Part shown: piece by piece, positions 27,722-39,100 of the stretch
Layout: every line of letters begins with the position of its first letter
How positions within the stretch are numbered: the stretch's first letter is position 1
Source of the DNA: Pseudomonadota bacterium
Lineage (GTDB): Bacteria > Pseudomonadota > Gammaproteobacteria > Competibacterales > Competibacteraceae
Assembly: GCA_022709365.1 (NCBI GenBank)
Contig: JAKLIY010000026.1
Span: forward strand, 1-60,344
Reading direction: 5' to 3'
Length of the DNA: 60,344 nt
Position numbers and translations under genes: made by a program
Notes under the pieces: generated by a model
Told to the model about the DNA's origin: nothing
Database searches by the model: none
Seen by the model: the letters and a program-made list of their open reading frames with translations, nothing else

Positions 27722-27895
27722 GGATGCCCACTACCAGCGATAACGCGCCAGCCAGAATACCGACGGCGGTTCGTCCGGGGGGAATGTCGTAGGCGAGGCC
27801 AGGCAACAGCAAGCGCGCGGCCAGATAGGCCAGGAGTTGCACGGACCAGCCCCCAGATCGCCATATTGACAAAATACGCAGTGTGGCTGAGTGAA
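27696..27895 (-). pseudogene. Decayed 3' end of a DUF350 (YjfL-type) membrane protein gene
   Basis: On the minus strand one frame reads YFVNMAIWGLV. After a shift, the next frame from GTG 27842 reads VQLLAYLAARLLLPGL and ends VVGILNAACMTY with a stop at 27696-27698. These are the last two hydrophobic blocks of DUF350 inner-membrane proteins, whose C-terminus typically ends LNAACMTY. The break between GLV and VQLL and the lack of the N-terminal half mark it as a remnant. It fills most of the gap before purL. Confidence 0.55.
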
Positions 27896-27956
27896 GAACG
27901 CCGCCTGATTGCTGTTATCATCCGCGCATTCCGCCCGACCCAGGAGAATGCCCGCG

Positions 27957-30900
27957 ATGCTGCGTTTCCGTGGAAGCCCCGCCTTGTCACCATTTCGTTT
28001 GGAGAAATTGCTGGCCGCATTACGCCAGCGGGTTCCCACCGTTACCCGTATTCGCGCCGAATTCGTGCATTTCGTGGAGGGTTCGTTGACCGCGCCCGAC
28101 CGCGAGGTGCTGGAACGGCTGTTGCAATACGGTCCGCGCCCTGTCGCATCACAGCAACTGACCGGGTCGCGGGTCGCAGAGCAGGGGGTTCCATCCGCTG
28201 CACCGCTGTTGTTGGTCATTCCCCGCCCTGGGACGGTTTCGCCTTGGTCTTCCAAGGCGACTGACATCGCCCATAATTGCGGACTCAAGCATATTCGCCG
28301 CATCGAACGCGGCGTCGCCTATTACCTGGATTTTGAACGGGCGTTAACGGATCGGGAACTGGCTGATCTAAAGCCGCTGCTGCATGACCGGATGACCGAA
28401 GCGGTTTTGGAGCCGGGCGATGATCCGTCTGTGCTGTTTGCCCAGGCGCAACCGGCCCCGCTGACTACCGTGGACCTGCTCAACGGCGGGCGTGAAGCGT
28501 TGATAACCGCTAACCGCGAACTGGGGTTGGCGCTGTCGGACGATGAAATCGACTATTTGCTGGACAGTTTCACCCGGTTGCAGCGCAATCCGACCGATGT
28601 CGAACTGATGATGTTTGCCCAGGCCAATTCCGAACATTGCCGACACAAGATTTTCAATGCGGACTGGATCATCAATGGCGTCCCGCAGGAATGCTCGCTG
28701 TTCGCCATGATCCGCCATACCCATGAATGCCACCCTACTGATGTGCTATCGGCTTACAGCGACAACGCGGCGGTGATGACCGGCTTTCCCGCCGGACGCT
28801 TTTTCCCCGATCCTGGCGATGGCGAGTACCGCTATCACGCAGAAGATGTGCATATTTTGATGAAAGTGGAGACCCACAACCACCCGACGGCGATTTCCCC
28901 GTTCCCCGGCGCCGCGACCGGATCAGGCGGCGAAATCCGCGATGAAGGCGCAACCGGGCGCGGTTCGAAGCCCAAGGCCGGGTTATGCGGATTCTCGGTG
29001 TCCCATTTGCGGATTCCCGGTTTTATCCAGCCGTGGGAGGGGGATTACGGCAAGCCGGGCCGTATCGTTTCCGCGTTGGACATCATGCTGGAAGGCCCGA
29101 TTGGCGCGGCGGCGTTCAATAACGAGTTCGGGCGTCCCAATCTGGCCGGCTATTTCCGCTCGTTTGAACAGGATGGCCCCGATGGGCAGCGGCGCGGCTA
29201 TCACAAGCCGATCATGATCGCCGGTGGTCTGGGCAATATCCGCGAGCCGCATGTTCACAAAGCTGAATTACCGCCGGGAACAGTGATTATCGTGCTGGGC
29301 GGGCCGGCGATGTTGATCGGTCTCGGCGGTGGGGCGGCATCCAGCATGGCGGCGGGCAGTTCCCATGAGGATCTGGACTTTGCCTCGGTGCAACGCGGCA
29401 ATCCGGAAAAGCAGCGCCGCGCTCAGGAAGTCATCGACCGTTGCACGGCGTTGGGTGCGGACAATCCGATTCTCTCGATTCACGATGTCGGGGCGGGCGG
29501 ACTGTCCAACGCCGTTCCCGAGATTGTGCAGGGTGCGGAACGGGGCGGGCAGTTTGAACTGCGCGAGGTCCCGAACGATGACCCCGGTATGTCGCCGATG
29601 CAGATTTGGTGCAACGAGGCTCAGGAGCGCTATGTCCTGGCGATTGCCGCCGAGGGATTAGAGACGTTCAAGGCGCTGTGCGAGCGGGAGCGTTGCCCGT
29701 ATGCCGTGCTGGGCGTCGCGGTTGCAGAAAGGCAATTGACCCTCAGCGACCGGCAATTCGCCAACCGGCCGGTGGATTTGCCGATGGACGTGTTGTTTGG
29801 CAAGCCGCCAAAGATGGTGCGTGAAGTGGGACAGATCAGCGTTCACCCCCTCCCCCCAACCCTCTCCCACGAAGGGGCGGGGGCGTCTGTGAAAGCGCCC
29901 TCCCACGAAGGGGCGGGGGCGTCGATAAACGACGGTTCCGTAAAAACTCCCTCCCTCCTTGGGGGAGAGGGTTGGGGTGGGGGGTTGCCGCTCACTGACG
30001 CCGTAGCGCGCGTCCTGCGCTTCCCGCCCGTCGCCGACAAGAGTTTTCTCATCACCATCGGCGACCGCACCGTGACCGGATTGGTTTGTCGCGATCAGAT
30101 GGTCGGGCCGTGGCAGGTTCCAGTCAGCGATGTCGCTGTGACCGCGACCAGCTTCGATGTCTACACCGGCGAAGCGATGGCCATAGGCGAGCGAACGCCG
30201 CTGGCGCTGCTGAGCGCGCCGGCTTCGGGACGCATGGCAGTGGGCGAGGCGCTGACCAATATCGCCGCCGCCCGCATTGAACAACTGGGTGATGTCAAAC
30301 TGTCCGCCAACTGGATGGCGGCGGCGGGCCATCCCGGCGAAGACGCCCGGCTGTTTGACACGGTGAAAGCCGTCGGCCTGGAACTCTGTCCGGCGCTGGG
30401 CATCGCCATTCCGGTAGGCAAGGATTCACTGTCGATGAAGACGGTTTGGGAGGAGGGCGGCGAGCGGAAAAGCGTCGTCGCGCCGCTGTCGTTGATCATC
30501 TCCGCCTTCGCGCCCGTGCAGGACGTGCGCCGCACGTTGACGCCGCAATTGCGTACCGACCGGGGCGATACCGACCTGATTCTGATTGATCTGGGGCGCG
30601 GCAAAAACCGACTGGGCGGTTCGGTGCTGGCGCAGGTCTACAGCCGATTGGGCGATGAAGCGCCGGATCTGGACGCGGCGGACGATCTCAAAGCGTTTTT
30701 CACGGTTATTCAGGAACTCAACGCGGCGGGTCGGGTGCTGGCCTATCACGACCGCTCTGATGGCGGATTGCTGGCGACCCTGGCGGAAATGATGTTCGCC
30801 GGCGGTTGCGGGGTGACGGTCTTGCTGGACGATCTCGGTGAAGAACTGTTGCCGGCGTTGTTCGCCGAGGAACTGGGGGCAGTGGTGCAAGTACGGGCGC

Positions 30901-31988
30901 TGGATCGCCAGCGGGTGCTGATGAAGCTGGCGGCTGCCGGGCTGGGCGAGTGCAGCCATGTCATCGGGACGCTGAACGACCGCGACCGGCTGATGCTCTG
31001 CCATGCCGGTGATGTGGCGTTTTCCGCCAGTCGCGCCGAATTGCGGCAAGGGTGGTCGGAAATCAGTTATCAGTTGCAGGCGTTGCGCGATCATCCCGAC
31101 TGCGCCCGTGAAGCGTTCGATTTGGCGGTTGATCCCGCCGATCCGGGGCTGAGCGTTCATTTAACCTTCAATCCCGCCGTCGATGTCGCCGCGCCGTTCA
31201 TCACCGACGGCGCTCGTCCCCGTATCGCCATTCTGCGCGAGCAGGGCGTTAACGGTCAGGTGGAAATGGCGGCGGCGTTTGACCGGGCCGGTTTCGCCGC
31301 AGTCGATGTCCACATGAGCGACCTGATCGCGGGCTGGAGGACGCTGGCGGATTTTCAAGGGATAGTAGCCTGTGGCGGATTTTCCTACGGCGATGTGCTG
31401 GGCGCCGGGGAGGGCTGGGCCAAGTCGATCCTGTTCAACGCCCGCGCCCGTGACGAGTTCGCTGCGTTCTTCGCCCGGCCTGACAGTTTCGGACTGGGCG
31501 TTTGCAACGGCTGCCAAATGCTGTCCAATCTGCATGAACTCATCGCTGGAACGGAACTCTGGCCGCGCTTTGTCCGCAATCGGGTGGAACAGTTCGAGGC
31601 CCGGTTGAGCCTGGTGGAGGTGTTGCCGTCGCCGTCGCTGTTCTTGCAAGGTATGGCCGGTTCGTGGCTGCCCATCGCCGTCGCCCATGGCGAGGGTCGC
31701 GCGGAGTTTCACGATGATCAGGGAGCCGATGCAGCGTTGGCGGCGGGTGTGGCGACATTACGCTTTGTGGACCATCTCGGTCGACCGGCGGAGCGCTACC
31801 CCGCCAATCCCAATGGTTCGCCGGGCGGGATTACCGGGTTATGCAGTCGCGATGGACGGTTTACCATTCTGATGCCGCATCCAGAGCGGGTATTCCGCAC
31901 CGTGCAATATTCCTGGCATCCTGATGGTTGGGGCGAAGACGGACCGTGGTTGCGGCTGTTCCGCAACGCCCGGCGGTGGCTGGGCTAA
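27957..31988 (+). CDS. purL: Phosphoribosylformylglycinamidine synthase, single chain
   Basis: This 1343-residue enzyme converts FGAR, ATP and glutamine to FGAM in purine synthesis. It has the N-terminal PurS-like region, two AIRS-type ATPase domains ([20 protein letters not shown] region near 305) and a C-terminal class I glutamine amidotransferase ([18 protein letters not shown], Cys in [17 protein letters not shown]). It is longer than the roughly 1295-residue family norm because residues about 629-678 contain a repeat-derived insertion. ATG 27957 was chosen because AGGAGA lies 9 bases upstream; ATG 27948 abuts that site. Confidence 0.96.
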   Translation: MLRFRGSPALSPFRLEKLLAALRQRVPTVTRIRAEFVHFVEGSLTAPDREVLERLLQYGPRPVASQQLTGSRVAEQGVPSAAPLLLVIPRPGTVSPWSSKATDIAHNCGLKHIRRIERGVAYYLDFERALTDRELADLKPLLHDRMTEAVLEPGDDPSVLFAQAQPAPLTTVDLLNGGREALITANRELGLALSDDEIDYLLDSFTRLQRNPTDVELMMFAQANSEHCRHKIFNADWIINGVPQECSLFAMIRHTHECHPTDVLSAYSDNAAVMTGFPAGRFFPDPGDGEYRYHAEDVHILMKVETHNHPTAISPFPGAATGSGGEIRDEGATGRGSKPKAGLCGFSVSHLRIPGFIQPWEGDYGKPGRIVSALDIMLEGPIGAAAFNNEFGRPNLAGYFRSFEQDGPDGQRRGYHKPIMIAGGLGNIREPHVHKAELPPGTVIIVLGGPAMLIGLGGGAASSMAAGSSHEDLDFASVQRGNPEKQRRAQEVIDRCTALGADNPILSIHDVGAGGLSNAVPEIVQGAERGGQFELREVPNDDPGMSPMQIWCNEAQERYVLAIAAEGLETFKALCERERCPYAVLGVAVAERQLTLSDRQFANRPVDLPMDVLFGKPPKMVREVGQISVHPLPPTLSHEGAGASVKAPSHEGAGASINDGSVKTPSLLGGEGWGGGLPLTDAVARVLRFPPVADKSFLITIGDRTVTGLVCRDQMVGPWQVPVSDVAVTATSFDVYTGEAMAIGERTPLALLSAPASGRMAVGEALTNIAAARIEQLGDVKLSANWMAAAGHPGEDARLFDTVKAVGLELCPALGIAIPVGKDSLSMKTVWEEGGERKSVVAPLSLIISAFAPVQDVRRTLTPQLRTDRGDTDLILIDLGRGKNRLGGSVLAQVYSRLGDEAPDLDAADDLKAFFTVIQELNAAGRVLAYHDRSDGGLLATLAEMMFAGGCGVTVLLDDLGEELLPALFAEELGAVVQVRALDRQRVLMKLAAAGLGECSHVIGTLNDRDRLMLCHAGDVAFSASRAELRQGWSEISYQLQALRDHPDCAREAFDLAVDPADPGLSVHLTFNPAVDVAAPFITDGARPRIAILREQGVNGQVEMAAAFDRAGFAAVDVHMSDLIAGWRTLADFQGIVACGGFSYGDVLGAGEGWAKSILFNARARDEFAAFFARPDSFGLGVCNGCQMLSNLHELIAGTELWPRFVRNRVEQFEARLSLVEVLPSPSLFLQGMAGSWLPIAVAHGEGRAEFHDDQGADAALAAGVATLRFVDHLGRPAERYPANPNGSPGGITGLCSRDGRFTILMPHPERVFRTVQYSWHPDGWGEDGPWLRLFRNARRWLG
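29842..29986 (+). repeat. Palindromic repeat cluster inserted in frame in purL
   Basis: A pyrimidine-rich arm (29842-29868, with CAACCCTCTCCC) is matched in inverse by a purine-rich arm (29961-29985, with GGGAGAGGGTTG). Between them a 23-base unit occurs twice exactly (29865-29887 and 29901-29923), 36 bases apart and so in phase. Its translation gives two SHEGAGAS blocks. The core CTCCCTCCTTGGGGGAG sits at 29948-29964. The length keeps the purL frame open. The site is the variable loop between FGKPPKM and the second ATPase half, where E. coli PurL has only a short linker. Confidence 0.85.
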
Positions 31989-32067
31989 CTTCAGTCTCTA
32001 TTCCATGCCTTCGGTGTCGTCCATGGACTATAAATAATGAACGCTTCCATAATCGAGGAGACAGACC

Positions 32068-33048
32068 ATGCCCAAAGCCATTCGCATCCATGAATATGGC
32101 GGTCCCGAGGTATTACGCTGGGAGGACGTCGAAGTCGGCGATCCCGGCGCTGGCCAGTTGCGGATCCGCCACGCCGCTATCGGCCTCAATTATATTGATA
32201 TTTACCACCGCACTGGCCTGTATCCGTTACCGTCGCTGCCTTGGACGCTGGGCATGGAGGGGGCAGGCCGGGTCGAGGCGGTCGGGGAGGGCGTGACCGA
32301 GTTCCAGGTCGGCGACCGTATCGCCTACGCCAGTCCACCGGTTGGGGCCTATGCCGAAGTCCGGTTGATCCCCGCCGACCGGGTAGTGGCGTTGCCCGAC
32401 ACGATCGATGATCCAACTGCCGCCGCTATGATGCTGCAGGGCATGACCGCTCAGTATCTGCTGCGGCGCACCTACCGGGTGCAACCGGGCGACGCCATTC
32501 TGCTGCACGCCGCGGCTGGCGGAGTGGGTCTGATCGCCAGCCAGTGGGCGCGGCAATTGGGAGCGCTGGTCATCGGTACGGTCGGCAGCGATGAGAAAGC
32601 CGAGATTGCTCGCGCTCACGGTTGCCATCATGTGATTGTTTACACCCGCGAGAATTTCGTCGAGCGGGTCCGGGAAATCACCAACGGCCAGGGAGTCGCC
32701 GTCGTCTACGATTCGGTGGGCAAAGAGACGTTCATGGGATCGCTGGACTGCCTGCGCCCGCTGGGGATGATGGTCAGCTTCGGCAACGCCTCGGGACCGG
32801 TTCCAGCGTTTGAACCGGGGATTCTCTCCGCCAAGGGTTCGCTGTTCCTGACCCGGCCTACTCTGATGCATTACACAGCGCAACGGCGTGATCTCCTGGC
32901 CAGCGCCGCTGATCTATTCGATGTCGTCGCCATCGGCGCGGTGAACATCGAGGTGCGGCAGACCTACCCACTGGCGGAGACCGCGCAGGCGCACCGGGAT
33001 CTGGAGGCGCGTAAGACCACCGGATCGACCGTGTTGCTGCCTGGCTGA
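32068..33048 (+). CDS. NADPH:quinone oxidoreductase, zinc-independent MDR type
   Basis: This 326-residue medium-chain reductase resembles QorA. It starts KAIRIHEYGGPEVLRWEDVEV and has GLNYIDIYHRTGLYP. The Rossmann motif is AAAGGVGLIASQWARQLGA, and YDSVGKETF follows. The zinc-binding Cys of alcohol dehydrogenases are absent. A strong GAGGAGA lies 6 bases before ATG 32068. A TATAAA box at 32029-32034 may be its -10 element. It reduces quinones or enones with NADPH in the cytosol. Confidence 0.9.
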   Translation: MPKAIRIHEYGGPEVLRWEDVEVGDPGAGQLRIRHAAIGLNYIDIYHRTGLYPLPSLPWTLGMEGAGRVEAVGEGVTEFQVGDRIAYASPPVGAYAEVRLIPADRVVALPDTIDDPTAAAMMLQGMTAQYLLRRTYRVQPGDAILLHAAAGGVGLIASQWARQLGALVIGTVGSDEKAEIARAHGCHHVIVYTRENFVERVREITNGQGVAVVYDSVGKETFMGSLDCLRPLGMMVSFGNASGPVPAFEPGILSAKGSLFLTRPTLMHYTAQRRDLLASAADLFDVVAIGAVNIEVRQTYPLAETAQAHRDLEARKTTGSTVLLPG

Positions 33049-33100
33049 CGCCCCACAAACTCGGTATCACTCGGCACTCTGGCCGCTGAGAGGGTGACGC

Positions 33101-34849
33101 ATGTCCCTTTTGCTATTGATCATCCTGTTTGGACTCGGCGCGATCTTTGTGCCGCGCTTTATACCGGCGAAACTGGGCTGGCTTCAGACCAGCGTCCGCA
33201 TCGCGTTGGCGCTGGCGGCGGTGTTCATGATTCTGGCGACCTCGTTCGTGATCGTCGATCAAGACAAGGTCGGCCATCTCAAACTGATCTATGGGGCCAG
33301 CAAACTGCCGCCCGGCCACATCATCGCTATGAACGGCGAGGCCGGCCCCCAGGCGGAAATCCTTGGTCCCGGCTTTAACTTCAAGCCACTGTTGAACATT
33401 CTGTACGAAGTCGAACAGTTACCGGTCACCGAGATTCCCGAAGGCCACTATGGCTACCTCGTCGCCCGCGACGGTTTACCGTTGCGCTCCGATCAGTTTC
33501 TCGCCGACGCTTGGCGCGAGGAACAACGGATGCTGGACGCCAGCCACTTCCTGACCGAAGGCCAGGGTCAGAAGGGGCCGCAGTTGACGGTATTGAAACC
33601 GGGCCGCTACCGGTTGAACCAGTATCTGTTCGAAGCCCAGGCCAAGGGCGATGCTTTTCGCGCAACTTCAGTGCCAGCAGGTTTTGTAGCGGTGATTAAA
33701 TCGAACATCCAGGATCAACCCGTCGCCGCCTGTCAGCCGATCCGGGATGAGCGCACGGAGAAGCTTTCCGTGCCACTGGTGGCCAAGGGCTGTCGCGGAG
33801 TGTGGAATGAACCGCTATTGCCGGGCACCTATTATCTCAACAAGCGAGCCTATGAAGTGGCGCTGGTCGATACCCGCATCCAGACCTGGCAATATCAGGG
33901 CGGCTATGTCCGGCGGCGCATCAACCTGACCTTGAATCAGAACGGGCAGATCGAGCAGACCGCAGAGCGGGAAGAAGTGGTGACGCCGCAGAACGCCGCC
34001 GATGTCGCGGTGCTGCTGCGGGTCGAAGGTTGGGAGATTCCGCAGGATTTGCGGGTACTGGCGCAGGTGACGCCGGAAGACGCGCCGTTTGTGGTCGCCT
34101 CCGTGGGTGATTTGCAAGCGGTTGAAGATAAAGTCATGACCCCGACGGTGCGCAGCATTGTCCGCAACGTCACGGGTTCGTATGTCGCGCTGGCGGCGGG
34201 TCAGGTGGAGGACGGCTTGCACAGTGTGCGGCGGGTGCTGGATTTGCAGGACAAGCGGCCGCAACTGGAAGAAGCGGTGCTGGAAGCGTTGATTCCCGAG
34301 GCGCGCAACGCCGGTGTATCCATCCGCGAGGTACGTTTTGGCGACCCGGCGCTGCCGCCGGAATTGTTGCTGGCCCGCAAGCGGGAGCAACTGGCCCAGC
34401 AGATGATCTCGACCTTCCAGAAAGAGCAGCAGGCCCAGGAAGAACGGATCCGAACCGAGAAGGCGCGGGCCACCGCTGAACAGCAGCCGGAATTGGTGCG
34501 GGCGGAAATTCAGGTCGAGGTGGCCAAGCAGGATCGTACAGCGGCGCAGTTGCGCGGCGAAGGCGAGAAGCTGCGTTTGCAGGAAATCGCCGCCGGCCAG
34601 CAGGCGCAGGCCAGTGTGCTGGGCCGGGAGTTGACCTACCAGTTAGCCATGGTCAAGGAAGTGCTGGCCTTCATCGCCGCCCATCCCGAGGCTGTCAAGG
34701 TGCCGAGCGTATTGGTGGAAGGCGGGGATGGCAGCGCGTCACTGCCGGCAGCGGCGGCGATTTTCGGCTTTCTCGGCAACAGCACCGTCGCGCGGGGACT
34801 GGGTCAGGCGGCGGGCAGTTCGCCGACGCCTCCCGCCAAAGCGCCCTGA
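33101..34849 (+). CDS. SPFH/band 7 domain membrane protein
   Basis: This 582-residue protein has two N-terminal hydrophobic segments (about 1-15 and 29-52). A long band-7-like beta region follows, with repeated GYLVARDG, AGFVAVIKSN and VLLRVEGW strands. The C-terminal part from about 400 to 510 is rich in Glu, Gln, Ala and Arg (EEQQAQEERIRTEKARATAE), predicting a coiled coil as in flotillins. A Pro/Ala-rich tail ends the protein. Such proteins form oligomeric membrane microdomain scaffolds. No NfeD-type partner is adjacent; the next gene is an MraZ-like regulator only 18 bases on. Confidence 0.8.
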   Translation: MSLLLLIILFGLGAIFVPRFIPAKLGWLQTSVRIALALAAVFMILATSFVIVDQDKVGHLKLIYGASKLPPGHIIAMNGEAGPQAEILGPGFNFKPLLNILYEVEQLPVTEIPEGHYGYLVARDGLPLRSDQFLADAWREEQRMLDASHFLTEGQGQKGPQLTVLKPGRYRLNQYLFEAQAKGDAFRATSVPAGFVAVIKSNIQDQPVAACQPIRDERTEKLSVPLVAKGCRGVWNEPLLPGTYYLNKRAYEVALVDTRIQTWQYQGGYVRRRINLTLNQNGQIEQTAEREEVVTPQNAADVAVLLRVEGWEIPQDLRVLAQVTPEDAPFVVASVGDLQAVEDKVMTPTVRSIVRNVTGSYVALAAGQVEDGLHSVRRVLDLQDKRPQLEEAVLEALIPEARNAGVSIREVRFGDPALPPELLLARKREQLAQQMISTFQKEQQAQEERIRTEKARATAEQQPELVRAEIQVEVAKQDRTAAQLRGEGEKLRLQEIAAGQQAQASVLGRELTYQLAMVKEVLAFIAAHPEAVKVPSVLVEGGDGSASLPAAAAIFGFLGNSTVARGLGQAAGSSPTPPAKAP

Positions 34850-34867
34850 CTTCACGCTGACGCGGCG

Positions 34868-35389
34868 ATGATGCCCCTGCTCGGCGAATTTGAATGCCGA
34901 CTCGACGCCAAAGCGCGCCTCGTCCTGCCGGCGGCGCTGAGAAAGCAGTTGCCGGTCGAGTGCGGGGAGCGTTTCGTCGTCAATCGGGGCTTTGAGCAAC
35001 ATTTGACGTTGTATCCCTTCATGGAGTGGCAGCGGATCACTGCTGAACTTAACCGACTGAATCTGTATGTTAAAAAAAACCGCGATTTCGTCCGCTATTT
35101 CCATCGCGGCGCGAACGAACTGGAACTGGACGGCAGTGGCCGATTATTATTGCCCCGGCGCTTGCTGGACTATGCGGGTATTCACGAGGCAGTGATCCTG
35201 CTGGCCTATGCCAACCGCATCGAGTGTTGGGACACAACGTTGTATGACAACCTGCTGTCGGATGAGCCGGCGGATTTTTCCCGGCTGGCCGAGGAGATTA
35301 TGGGCGGTGCCGGTCAGCCTGAAGTAGATGAAGAGCGGTTTCCCGGCTTCCGCGACCTTGCCCCGGCCCCGCCCGACTCCCGGCATTAA
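34868..35389 (+). CDS. MraZ-like transcriptional regulator outside the dcw cluster
   Basis: This 173-residue protein has two SpoVT/AbrB-type swapped-hairpin domains. The first is LLGEFECRLDAKARLVLPAALR (positions 4-25, quoted in part as EFECRLDAKARL) and the second is ANELELDGSGRLLLPRRLLDYAG. This two-repeat layout is that of MraZ, usually about 150 residues and the first gene of the division and cell-wall cluster. Here it lies between an SPFH gene and rnhB, with no mraW or ftsL. The C-terminal tail is longer and Pro-rich. ATG 34868 and 34871 are both possible. It may bind DNA repeats near its own promoter (inference). Confidence 0.75.
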   Translation: MMPLLGEFECRLDAKARLVLPAALRKQLPVECGERFVVNRGFEQHLTLYPFMEWQRITAELNRLNLYVKKNRDFVRYFHRGANELELDGSGRLLLPRRLLDYAGIHEAVILLAYANRIECWDTTLYDNLLSDEPADFSRLAEEIMGGAGQPEVDEERFPGFRDLAPAPPDSRH

Positions 35390-35516
35390 TCACGATGGAC
35401 GCGGGGTAATCAGTCCACTGGATTCGATCTGGCTGTTGCTCAGCGGCTGATCTATGGCGAAACCGCTGTCGGCGCTTTAAACTTCTCGCCCTTCACCCCA
35501 CCTTACGCTGTTCGCC

Positions 35517-36101
35517 ATGCCCGATGTCCTGTTAATCGCCGGCGTGGATGAAGCCGGGCGCGGCCCGTTAGCCGGTCCCGTCATCGCCGCCGCTGTCATT
35601 CTCAATCCTGCCCGCCCTATTGCCGGGCTGGCCGATTCCAAAACCCTCAGCGAGACCCGCCGCGAACAGCTCGCTGCTGAAATCCGTACTCACGCCCTGG
35701 CCTGGGCGCTGGGCCGGGCTGACGTTACCGAAATTGACCGAATCAACATCCTGCAAGCTTCACTGCTGGCTATGCGGCGAGCAGTGGAGAATCTGCACCT
35801 TACGCCCAGCCAGGTGTTAGTCGATGGCAACCGGTGTCCATCCGGACTGGCTTGTCCCTGCCAGGCCATTATCAAGGGCGACGCTACCGTGCCGGCGATC
35901 AGCGCCGCTTCCATCCTCGCCAAGGTGACCCGCGACGCTGAATTGCGTGAGTTGCACGACCGCTATCCCGACTACGGTTTCGCCCGGCATAAAGGCTATC
36001 CGACCCTGGCTCATCGGGAAGCTCTGCGCCGTTTGGGTCCCTGTCCCGAACATCGCCGCTCGTTCGCTCCGGTAGCTGCCGTTCTTGGGAAATTGGCATG
36101 A
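35517..36101 (+). CDS. rnhB: Ribonuclease HII
   Basis: This 194-residue enzyme cleaves RNA in RNA-DNA hybrids and single embedded ribonucleotides. The N-terminus has [14 protein letters not shown] (catalytic D11, E12), then [20 protein letters not shown] and [21 protein letters not shown]. The C-terminal half has [24 protein letters not shown]. All fit RNase HII. Its stop overlaps the dnaE start by four bases, the usual gammaproteobacterial rnhB-dnaE arrangement. Confidence 0.96.
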   Translation: MPDVLLIAGVDEAGRGPLAGPVIAAAVILNPARPIAGLADSKTLSETRREQLAAEIRTHALAWALGRADVTEIDRINILQASLLAMRRAVENLHLTPSQVLVDGNRCPSGLACPCQAIIKGDATVPAISAASILAKVTRDAELRELHDRYPDYGFARHKGYPTLAHREALRRLGPCPEHRRSFAPVAAVLGKLA

Positions 36102-39100
36102 CCGCGCCGTTTGTTCATCTGCGCCTGCACACGGAATATTCCCTGGTTGACGGGCTGATTCGCATCAAAAGCCTGGTCAAGCAGGTTGCCGCTGCCGGAA
36201 TGCCCGCAGTGGCTGTGACCGACATGAGCAACCTGTTTGCCCTGATCAAGTTCTACAAGGCTGCGCTGAACGCCGGGGTTAAGCCCCTTGTTGGCGTGGA
36301 AACCTGGGTGCAACGGTCGGATGGGGAATCTTCCCGATTAGTGTTGCTGTGCCAGAATCTGGACGGCTACCGTCATTTGACCCGGCTGGTCAGTCGCGGC
36401 TATCTCGAAGGCCAGCAGCGCGGCGTCCCGATCCTCAATTACGCTTGGCTGAAGGGTAATACTGACGGCTTGATCGCTCTGTCCGGTGGCCGTGAGGGTG
36501 AACTCGGTCAGGCATTGCTGAATGATCGGCTCGGCCAGGCCCAAACCTGGCTGGCCGACTGGCGGCTGTTGTTCCCGGAGCGGTTCTATCTGGAAGTACA
36601 GCGCACCGGCCGGCCCCAGGAGGAGGAATATCTGGAGGCGGCGCTTGACCTGGCGGTGGCCACTGGAACGCCGGTCGTGGCGACCAACGCCGTCTGTTTT
36701 CTCCAGCGCGACGACTTCGAAGCGCATGAAGCGCGGGTCTGCATTCACGAGGGCGCGACCCTCGCTGACCCGAACCGGCCCCGCCGCTACAGCCATCAAC
36801 AGTACCTGCGCACCCCGGAGGAAATGGCTGAACTATTCGCTGATTTGCCCGAAGCGCTGGAAAATACGGTTGAAATCGCCCGGCGCTGTAACCTGCGCCT
36901 GGAACTGGGCAAAAACGTGCTGCCGGAGTTTCCCACGCCGGCGGGGATGAACGCTGACGTCTATTTCACCACCCAGGCCCGCGACGGTTTGGAGCGGCGA
37001 CTGCAACGGCTATTGGATCCCGCTGCTGCTGATTTCACCGAGCGCCGCCGACCTTATGATGAGCGGCTGGAGCTGGAGCTGAAAGTCATCGTCCAGATGG
37101 GCTTCCCCGGCTATTTCCTGATCGTCGCCGATTTCATCCAGTGGGCGAAGGATCATGGCGTGCCAGTCGGGCCGGGACGCGGCTCCGGCGCGGGATCGTT
37201 GGCCGCCTACGCGCTGGGCATCACCGATTTGGACCCGCTGGCCTATGAGTTGCTGTTCGAGCGCTTCCTCAATCCCGAACGGGTGTCGATGCCCGACTTT
37301 GACATCGACTTCTGCATGGAAGGCCGTGACCGGGTGATCGAGTATGTCTCTCAACGCTATGGCCGGGAGCGGGTTTCGCAAATCGCCACCCACGGCAGCA
37401 TGGCGGCCAAGGCCGTGGTGCGTGACGTGGGCCGGGTGCTGGGCCATCCCTATGGCTTCGTGGACCGCATTGCCAAGCTGATTCCCTTTGAACTGGGCAT
37501 CACCCTGGACAAGGCGATTGAACAGGAAGCCGAACTGCGTCGGCTGTATGAGAACGACGAGGAAGTGCGGGCGCTGATTGATCTGGCCCGTAAATTGGAG
37601 GGACTGGCCCGTAACGTCGGTAAACACGCCGGGGGCGTAGTGATCGCCCCGACCCGCCTGACCGACTATTCACCGCTGTACTGCGAACAGGACGATCCGA
37701 GCGTTGTCACCCAGTTCGATAAGGATGATGTAGAAGCTGCCGGATTGGTGAAATTCGACTTCCTGGGGTTGCGGACGCTGACGATTATCAACTGGGCGTT
37801 GCAGACGATTAATACCCAGCGGCAGGCGCAGGGCGAGCCGTCGCTGGATATTGCCGCTATTCCCTTGAACGATACGCTGACGTTTGAGTTGCTCAAGCGT
37901 TATGAAACCACCGCCGTTTTTCAACTGGAATCCAGCGGAATGAAGGATTTGATTCGCCGCCTGCAACCGGACTGTTTTGAAGATATTGTAGCGCTGGTGG
38001 CGCTGTTCCGGCCCGGCCCGTTGCAATCGGGCATGGTGGACGATTTCATCGACCGCAAGCATGGCCGCGCCCGTATTGAATACCCGCATCCGGCGTTAGC
38101 GACCATTCTCAAACCGACTTACGGCGTCATCCTTTATCAGGAACAGGTGATGCAAATTGCCCAAGTGCTGTCGGGTTATACCCTTGGCGGGGCTGATTTA
38201 CTCCGACGAGCGATGGGCAAAAAAGACGCGGAGAAGATGGCCAGGGAACGGGCTGGATTTGTGAAAGGCGCTGTTGAACGCCAGGTCGATGCGGAAACGG
38301 CCTCTTATATCTTCGACTTAATCGATAAATTTGCCGGTTACGGTTTTAATCGCAGTCACAGCGCCGCTTACGCTTTATTATCTTACCAGACGACTTGGTT
38401 AAAAACGCATTATCCCGCGGCGTTTATGGCGGCGGTGTTGTCCTCGGACATGGATAAAACCGATAAAGTCGTGGTGTTGATCGAAGAATGTCGGCGCATG
38501 GGACTCAAGCTGGCACCGCCCGCGATCAATACTTCCGAGTATCGTTTCACCGTCGGCGCGACCGGCGAAATTCGCTATGGCCTGGGCGCGGTCAAAGGGG
38601 TCGGTGAGGGCGCGATTGAAGCACTGGTACAGGAGCGTCGTCAGAACGGACCCTATCTTGATCTGTTCGATCTGTGTCAGCGGGTGGATCTCCGCAAACT
38701 GAATCGCCGGGTGCTGGAAGCCCTGATCCGCTGCGGGGCGCTGGATGAACTGGGCGCTAACCGGGCGACGTTGACGGCGCAATTACCGGATGCGTTGCAA
38801 CTGGCTGAACAGCACTCCCGTAACGACGCTGCTGGCCAGAATGACATGTTCGGGCTGGCCGCCAGTGAGAAGATCGGGCTGGCCGCCAGTGAGAAGACCC
38901 CGGCCCGTCCGCTGCATCTCGCCAAAAAACCGGAATGGAGTCAGGAGGAGCGGCTGCGTGGCGAGAAGGAAACCTTGGGCGTTTATCTGAGTGGTCATCC
39001 GCTCGAGCGGATCGCCGAGGAATTGACGGCGCTCGGCGTGGCCCGGTTGAACGGCTTGACCGGGAGCAACGGTTCGTTGCGTCGGGGCCATGACCGCTCA

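Noticed and set aside
29865..29923. CRISPR-like pair of identical 23-bp repeats
   Set aside because: Only two units, spaced 36 bases in phase inside purL and translated as a protein repeat; no cas genes.
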